Assembly (NCBI GenBank): GCA_022775045.1
Contig: JALFLB010000043.1
Coordinates: 1 to 64,000 of the forward strand
Direction: 5' to 3'
Origin: Agathobacter sp.
GTDB taxonomy: Bacteria > Bacillota > Clostridia > Lachnospirales > Lachnospiraceae
Length of the DNA stretch: 64,000 bases
Part shown: piece by piece, positions 59,459 through 64,000 of the stretch
How positions within the stretch are numbered: the first letter of the stretch is position 1
Layout of the letters: each line of letters begins with the position of its first letter
Translations under genes and position numbers: made by a program
Notes under the pieces: generated by a model
The model's input: the letters and a program-made list of their open reading frames with translations, nothing else
Databases searched by the model: none
What the model was told of the DNA's origin: nothing

Positions 59459-62400
59459 ATGGAATGGACAAAGGAACAGCAGAAAGTCATCAATCTGCGG
59501 AATCGCGATATTCTGGTATCAGCAGCAGCCGGTTCTGGTAAAACTGCAGTTCTGGTGGAGCGAATCATCAAACGGATTACACAGGGGGAGAATCCGCTTG
59601 ATATTGACAATCTGCTGGTTGTGACATTCACAAAAGCGGCGGCTGCAGAGATGCGGGAACGTATTGGTGGCGCAATCGAGGAATTATGCGAGAAATTTCC
59701 CGAGGATTCTCATCTGCGCAGACAGTCGGCGCTTATCCATAATGCGATGATTACAACGATTGACAGTTTCTGTCTGTTCGTTGTGCGCAATCATTTTGAG
59801 GAGATTAATCTGGATCCTGATTTTCGGATTGCGGATGAAGGTGAAATCAAGCTTTTGGAGCAGGATGTCCGTAAGAAGGTATTTGAACAGAATTATCAGA
59901 AGAAGAGAGAAGGTTTTTTGCGTTTGATCGATACTTATGCAGGAAAACGTAACGATCAGGCGGTACATGATATGGTTGGTAAGCTCTATCGTATGGCTTT
60001 AAGCAGCCCGTGGCCACGAGAGTGGATCCGGGATCTTGCACAGCCTTATCAGGTTTCCAGTGTGGAGGAACTTACAAACTCTCCAATGATTTTGGATATT
60101 GTGGAAAATGTGCGACTACTTTTTGTCGATATGAGAAGTCAGCTGGAGCATTTGCTGGAGCTTTCGCTTGCATCGGATGGCCCACAGGCGTACGCGGGAA
60201 CATTGAAGAAGGATATTGAACTTTTGACCTCTGCGGAGCAGCTGAAGGACTATGTGGAGATGAGAAGTTTCTTTTCAACATTCCGGTTGGGAAATCTTTC
60301 TCCGATACGGAAATTTGAAGGGGATACGGTCAAGAAAGATGCTGTTCAAACAGGAAGGAATGCTATAAAAAAAGAGCTGGAAGGTTTGAAAAAGAAATAT
60401 TTTATCGGGGATCTGCAGATGCTTCTTGAACAGATTAAGCGTCTTCGCCCGCTGGCGGAAGAACTGGTACGACTTACGCTGGAATATGAGGAGGCAATGG
60501 GGAATGCGAAGAGGCGTAAACGCATTGTCGACTTTTCTGATATTGAACATTTTGCCCTGCAGATTCTTGTTGATCCTGAAACGAAAAAGAGCAAACGCAC
60601 GGCAGATGAATTTCGCAGGCATTTTGCAGAGATTATGATTGATGAGTATCAAGACAGCAATCAGGTGCAGGAAGAAATTTTGAGAGCAATTTCCCGGACG
60701 GAGGAGGGCACTCACAATATGTTTATGGTGGGGGATGTCAAACAGAGTATTTATCGTTTCCGTCTGGCAAGGCCAGAGCTTTTTATGGAAAAATATGCTT
60801 CATTTACATTGGAGGATAGTCTGCAACAGCGCATTGATCTGCATCAGAATTTCCGAAGCAGACCTGAGGTCATTGATTTCTGTAATGATATTTTTTATAA
60901 GATTATGAGCCCGGATCTGGGAAGAGTTGCCTATGATACCGATGCGGCTCTATATTGTGGTGCACATTATCCGGACAATCCGGGGATGGATGCAGAGCTT
61001 TTATTGTTGGATGAGGCGGATGAACTTCTGTTGGAAGAAAGACAGAATAAAAAGCAGCTGGAGGCTCATCTGGTGGCAAATCGTATTCGGATACTCATGC
61101 AAAAGACAAAGGTGACAGACAAGGAGTCCGGGAAGCTCCGAGCTCTGCGGTATTCGGATATTGTGATTCTTTTCCGGAGTCTTAAGGATTGGGGAACAGA
61201 GTTTGTGCAAGTGCTTGGGGATCATGGAATTCCTGCACATGTAGAGTCTTCTACGGGCTATTTTTCTGCGCTTGAAGTGCAGACGGTACTCAGTATGTTG
61301 CGCATTCTGGATAATCCGTATCAGGATATTCCTATGGCATCTGTGTTGAAGTCTCCAATCGTGGGACTGGACGAGGAGGAACTGGCACAGATTCGGGTGA
61401 GTGAACCGTCCCTGCCGTTTGCAGCAGCAGCATTTAAGCAGATGCAGGAGGCAACGGAGGGAGTATTGTATGAGTTTTATCAGAGTTATACAAGCCTTCG
61501 TGCAAAGCGTGAGCTGCCGGTTCATGAATTGATTCAGAGCATTCTTGATGAGACCGGTTATGGGAATTATGCAGCGGCACTTCCGGCAGGGGAACGGCGC
61601 GCAGCCAATCTTGAAATGTTGATTGAAAAGGCAATCGACTACGAGAAAACCAGCTATCGTGGGTTGTTTCATTTTGTTCGCTATATTGATCAGCTGCAGA
61701 CATATGAGATTGACTTTGGTGAGGCGGATATAACGAGTGAAAATGCAGATGTGGTGCGTATTATGACCATTCATAAAAGTAAGGGACTTGAATTTCCGGT
61801 TGTGTTTGTGTCGGGGCTTTCCAAGAGGTTCAATCAGATGGATACAAGTGAAAAGCTGGTGGTTCATCCGGATCTGGGGATGGGAATTTGCGAGATTTCC
61901 GGGAAACCGAAGGTAAAGAAGAATTGCATTTTCCGTTCGGAGATTGCGGATCGCCTGCGTCGGGAAAATCTGGGGGAAGAACTTCGTGTTCTTTATGTGG
62001 CATTGACCCGTGCAAAGGAAAAGCTGATTTTGACCGGAATCATTAAGGATGAGAAAAAGACCATATCCGGTTATACTGGGAATGTGCTGCCGCAAAAGCC
62101 TATCAGTTATCGGGAACGTGTGAGTGCGGCTTCATATCTGGACTGGATTATGCCGGCGATGCTTTCCTATCCAGACAAGTATCACATTGAGACCGTGAAT
62201 CCGGCGGAAATGGTATGGGAGACAATTGCGGGGGAAGGACAAAAGAGAATAGATTACGATGCCCTTATTGCGGCTGTTGATGGAGCAGATGAAAGTCTGG
62301 TACAGCAGTATGATCAATTATTTTCTTATCAATATCCGTATCAGAATGAGATATGGAGAAAAAGTAAGTACTCAGTATCAGAATTAAAGCATGATTCGAT

Positions 62401-63061
62401 GCTGCTTCAATATGATCAGTCGGAAGGTGGTGCACAGATTCCTGATTTTCTGACGGGAGAGAGGGAACATTATATACCGGACTTTGCACAGGACATTTTC
62501 AGGAAGACGGAGGTGGAACATTTCAGGGAGGATGGTGTCAGTCCCGGAGCCCTTCGGGGAACTGCGGTGCACCGGGTGATGGAATGTCTGGACTTTGCAG
62601 CAATGGCATCGGTGGATTTCAAAGATGAAGAAGCTGTTCGTACATTTGTGAAGCAGGAGCTGGACCGGATGCTTGCGACGGGGGAACTGACGGGTGAAGC
62701 ATATGAACTTGTGATTCCGTCGATGATTGAGGGATTTGTGGTAAGTGATGTGGCATCCCGTATGGCACAGGCAGCGTTGAAGGGAGAGCTATACCGGGAG
62801 AAGCCGTTTGTGATGCAGCATGAGAATGTGTTGGTGCAGGGAATCATCGATGTCTTCTGGTTGGAAGGAGACTCGATTGTTCTTCTGGACTATAAGACCG
62901 ATCGTGTGAAAAATGCGGGCGAACTGGTGCTGCGTTATCAAACACAGTTAGATCTTTATGCAGATGCGCTGGAGCGTGTTTTTTCCACGGAAACAAAAAA
63001 ATGGACGGCCAGAGAGAAGTTGATTTATTCTTTCCGGTTGCAGGAGGTAGTAAATTTATGA
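59459..63061 (+). CDS. addA: ATP-dependent helicase/nuclease subunit AddA
   Basis: The 1200-residue UvrD-family motor and nuclease subunit of AddAB has helicase motif I SAAAGSGKTAVLVERI, motif II MIDEYQDSNQVQEE, QNFRSRPEVIDFCN (IV region), VRIMTIHKSKGLEFPVVF (V) and LRVLYVALTRAKEKL (VI). The C-terminal nuclease is marked by GALRGTAVHRVMECL and VLLDYKTDRV. ATG 59459 is preceded by AGAGAGG. Its stop overlaps maf (ATGA). Together with AddB it provides RecBCD-like break repair. Confidence 0.97.
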   Translation: MEWTKEQQKVINLRNRDILVSAAAGSGKTAVLVERIIKRITQGENPLDIDNLLVVTFTKAAAAEMRERIGGAIEELCEKFPEDSHLRRQSALIHNAMITTIDSFCLFVVRNHFEEINLDPDFRIADEGEIKLLEQDVRKKVFEQNYQKKREGFLRLIDTYAGKRNDQAVHDMVGKLYRMALSSPWPREWIRDLAQPYQVSSVEELTNSPMILDIVENVRLLFVDMRSQLEHLLELSLASDGPQAYAGTLKKDIELLTSAEQLKDYVEMRSFFSTFRLGNLSPIRKFEGDTVKKDAVQTGRNAIKKELEGLKKKYFIGDLQMLLEQIKRLRPLAEELVRLTLEYEEAMGNAKRRKRIVDFSDIEHFALQILVDPETKKSKRTADEFRRHFAEIMIDEYQDSNQVQEEILRAISRTEEGTHNMFMVGDVKQSIYRFRLARPELFMEKYASFTLEDSLQQRIDLHQNFRSRPEVIDFCNDIFYKIMSPDLGRVAYDTDAALYCGAHYPDNPGMDAELLLLDEADELLLEERQNKKQLEAHLVANRIRILMQKTKVTDKESGKLRALRYSDIVILFRSLKDWGTEFVQVLGDHGIPAHVESSTGYFSALEVQTVLSMLRILDNPYQDIPMASVLKSPIVGLDEEELAQIRVSEPSLPFAAAAFKQMQEATEGVLYEFYQSYTSLRAKRELPVHELIQSILDETGYGNYAAALPAGERRAANLEMLIEKAIDYEKTSYRGLFHFVRYIDQLQTYEIDFGEADITSENADVVRIMTIHKSKGLEFPVVFVSGLSKRFNQMDTSEKLVVHPDLGMGICEISGKPKVKKNCIFRSEIADRLRRENLGEELRVLYVALTRAKEKLILTGIIKDEKKTISGYTGNVLPQKPISYRERVSAASYLDWIMPAMLSYPDKYHIETVNPAEMVWETIAGEGQKRIDYDALIAAVDGADESLVQQYDQLFSYQYPYQNEIWRKSKYSVSELKHDSMLLQYDQSEGGAQIPDFLTGEREHYIPDFAQDIFRKTEVEHFREDGVSPGALRGTAVHRVMECLDFAAMASVDFKDEEAVRTFVKQELDRMLATGELTGEAYELVIPSMIEGFVVSDVASRMAQAALKGELYREKPFVMQHENVLVQGIIDVFWLEGDSIVLLDYKTDRVKNAGELVLRYQTQLDLYADALERVFSTETKKWTAREKLIYSFRLQEVVNL

Positions 63062-63696
63062 GTCGTATTATACTGGCATCAGCGTCTCCGCGGCGCAGGG
63101 AACTTTTGGAACAGGTTGGTGTGGAATTTGAAATCTGCCCAGCCAAGGGAGAAGAAGTAATCACACATACGTCGCCAGAGGATGTGGTACTTGAACTTTC
63201 CCGACAGAAAGCACAAGAGGTCGCAGCAGGAATACTTTCCTATAATACGTCTCATCCAGAACTTACAACACCGCAGGATATTCTGGTAATTGGTGCAGAT
63301 ACGGTTGTAGCGTATGAGGGGAATATCCTCGGAAAACCAAGAGATGAAGCTGATGCAAGCCGTACAATTGCGATGTTGGCAGGACATACGCATAGTGTGT
63401 ATACCGGTGTGGCACTTGTGTTTATGGATGCATCCGGACGTGCCGGAGTACATTCTTTTTACGAAAAGACAGATGTCACGGTGTATCCAATGAATGAGCA
63501 GGAGATTGCCCGATATGTGGCAAGCAAAGAACCGATGGACAAGGCGGGAAGCTATGGAATTCAGGGACTTTTTGCGGTGCATATCAAAGAAATATGCGGG
63601 GATTACAACAACGTGGTGGGGTTGCCGGTGGCGCGGCTTTATCAGGAACTTAAGGGACTTGGAATCGATATCCGGGAGGATATGCAGGAGCATTGA
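63058..63696 (+). CDS. maf: Maf-family nucleoside triphosphate pyrophosphatase
   Basis: The 212-residue protein begins MSRIILASASPRRRELLEQV, the nucleotide-binding signature of Maf. LVIGADTVVAYEGNILGKPR carries the catalytic Asp region, and KAGSYGIQGLFAVHIKEICG the last family block. Maf proteins hydrolyse dTTP/UTP-type or modified nucleotides and have been linked to septum formation. The start is ATG 63058, 6 nt after AGGAGG (63046-63051) and within the addA stop; a longer frame from 63001 lies in addA. Confidence 0.94.
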   Translation: MSRIILASASPRRRELLEQVGVEFEICPAKGEEVITHTSPEDVVLELSRQKAQEVAAGILSYNTSHPELTTPQDILVIGADTVVAYEGNILGKPRDEADASRTIAMLAGHTHSVYTGVALVFMDASGRAGVHSFYEKTDVTVYPMNEQEIARYVASKEPMDKAGSYGIQGLFAVHIKEICGDYNNVVGLPVARLYQELKGLGIDIREDMQEH

Positions 63697-63752
63697 TTTT
63701 ATGGTTGTAGCAGAATAGGGAACAGAGTATACTAGGAAGAAGGAGGAAAGAA

Positions 63753-64000
63753 ATGATGTACAAGTATGATGAGGAAATATTGACTTATTTTCTGGCTAAC
63801 CAGCAGCAGCTTTTTTCTGAGAACGTTGCAGAAACAAAGGAGGAGGCTGAGGAATTTCTGAATGACTGTATGGCAGTTGTCTGCAGTAGTCTGAAGGAAA
63901 TCAGGGATTATTTTGATGAGGCCGGTATGGATATTGCAGGGATGAGTGATGAGGAACTGCTTGCTGCCAGTGAAGTGTTTTCGTTGCCGGATGGACGGTT
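63753..64000 (+). CDS. Conserved small acidic protein, truncated by the window edge
   Basis: ATG 63753 (or 63756) follows AGGAGG at 63741-63746, and the frame is open to the window end (82 residues visible). The protein is acidic and helical, with YKYDEEILTYFLANQQQLFS, a cysteine in FLNDCMAVV, LKEIRDYFDEAGMDIAG and MSDEELLAASEVF. I have seen this type in Lachnospiraceae, sometimes labelled glyoxalase without good reason; I assign no function. It could be co-transcribed with addBA-maf. Confidence 0.7.
   Translation, partial: MMYKYDEEILTYFLANQQQLFSENVAETKEEAEEFLNDCMAVVCSSLKEIRDYFDEAGMDIAGMSDEELLAASEVFSLPDGR

Noticed and set aside
61001-62095. 364-codon minus-strand frame inside addA
   Set aside because: A shadow of a well-supported gene; His/Cys/Ile-rich composition typical of antisense frames, no ribosome site.
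1-64000. CRISPR arrays, insertion sequences, prophage or attachment sites
   Set aside because: No repeated spacer pattern, transposase, integrase or flanking inverted or direct repeats were seen. The left-end fragments look like deletions, not insertions.

Overview
The window looks like chromosome of a Gram-positive anaerobe of the Clostridia, most likely a Lachnospiraceae gut bacterium. This is inferred from moderately low GC, strong AGGAGG-type ribosome sites, [FeFe]-hydrogenase maturases, a PPi-type phosphofructokinase, AddAB, an ACT/DUF711 gene pair and several small Lachnospiraceae-style proteins. There is no phage, insertion sequence, CRISPR array or rRNA. One tRNA (Gly-CCC) and one riboswitch (ZTP class, ahead of the last purine steps) are visible.

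Left end (1-9.5 kb): an accessory, scarred region. Gene fragments (an ATC-hydrolase tail joined to a headless alpha/beta hydrolase, a response-regulator tail, an unidentified C-terminus and a CsoR-repressor tail) lie between intact genes. The intact genes are a short KdpD-type sensor kinase, a KdpE-type regulator, a copper ATPase whose frame runs into a CopZ-like chaperone, and a Trk potassium-uptake operon (TPR-TrkA_N protein, TrkA, TrkH). No kdpFABC is present. Four direct repeats spaced 11, 21 and 11 bp lie in front of the Trk promoter and suggest that the KdpE-like regulator controls Trk.

9.5-23 kb: a Lon-like AAA+ ATPase without protease domain, pdxST (PLP synthase, minus strand), a shortened GGDEF protein, an acyltransferase/GT8/GT8-acyltransferase operon that probably makes an uncharacterised glycolipid, a secreted Big2-type protein, tRNA-Gly, a MATE exporter, a LuxR-type regulator and a rhodanese-TtcA fusion.

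22.5-35 kb: a DtxR-type regulator faces a promoter whose -10 box is covered by a DtxR-like palindrome. That promoter precedes a FeoB-associated mini-protein and an asymmetric ABC exporter pair. Then come an L,D-transpeptidase and PPi-phosphofructokinase (minus strand), a PflX-like radical SAM protein, an S66 peptidase, a DUF1002 secreted protein and a Na/Pi cotransporter.

35-64 kb: mostly housekeeping and almost all on the plus strand. It holds a thioesterase, Xaa-Pro peptidase, polA, coaE, an FtsA-like protein with a long unusual C-terminus, a YycJ-type metallo-beta-lactamase, ACT/DUF711, an HD-GYP protein, and ZTP riboswitch-purO-purH. These are followed by a hydrogenase-maturation cluster (TM1266-type regulator, hydE, hydG, hydF), a cysteine synthase homologue, a cytidylate-kinase-like protein, lrgAB, addB-addA-maf and a partial conserved protein at the right edge. 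The strongest leads are the glycolipid operon, the copA/copZ dual-start gene, the Kdp-to-Trk regulatory link, the iron-box promoter and the FtsA-like protein.
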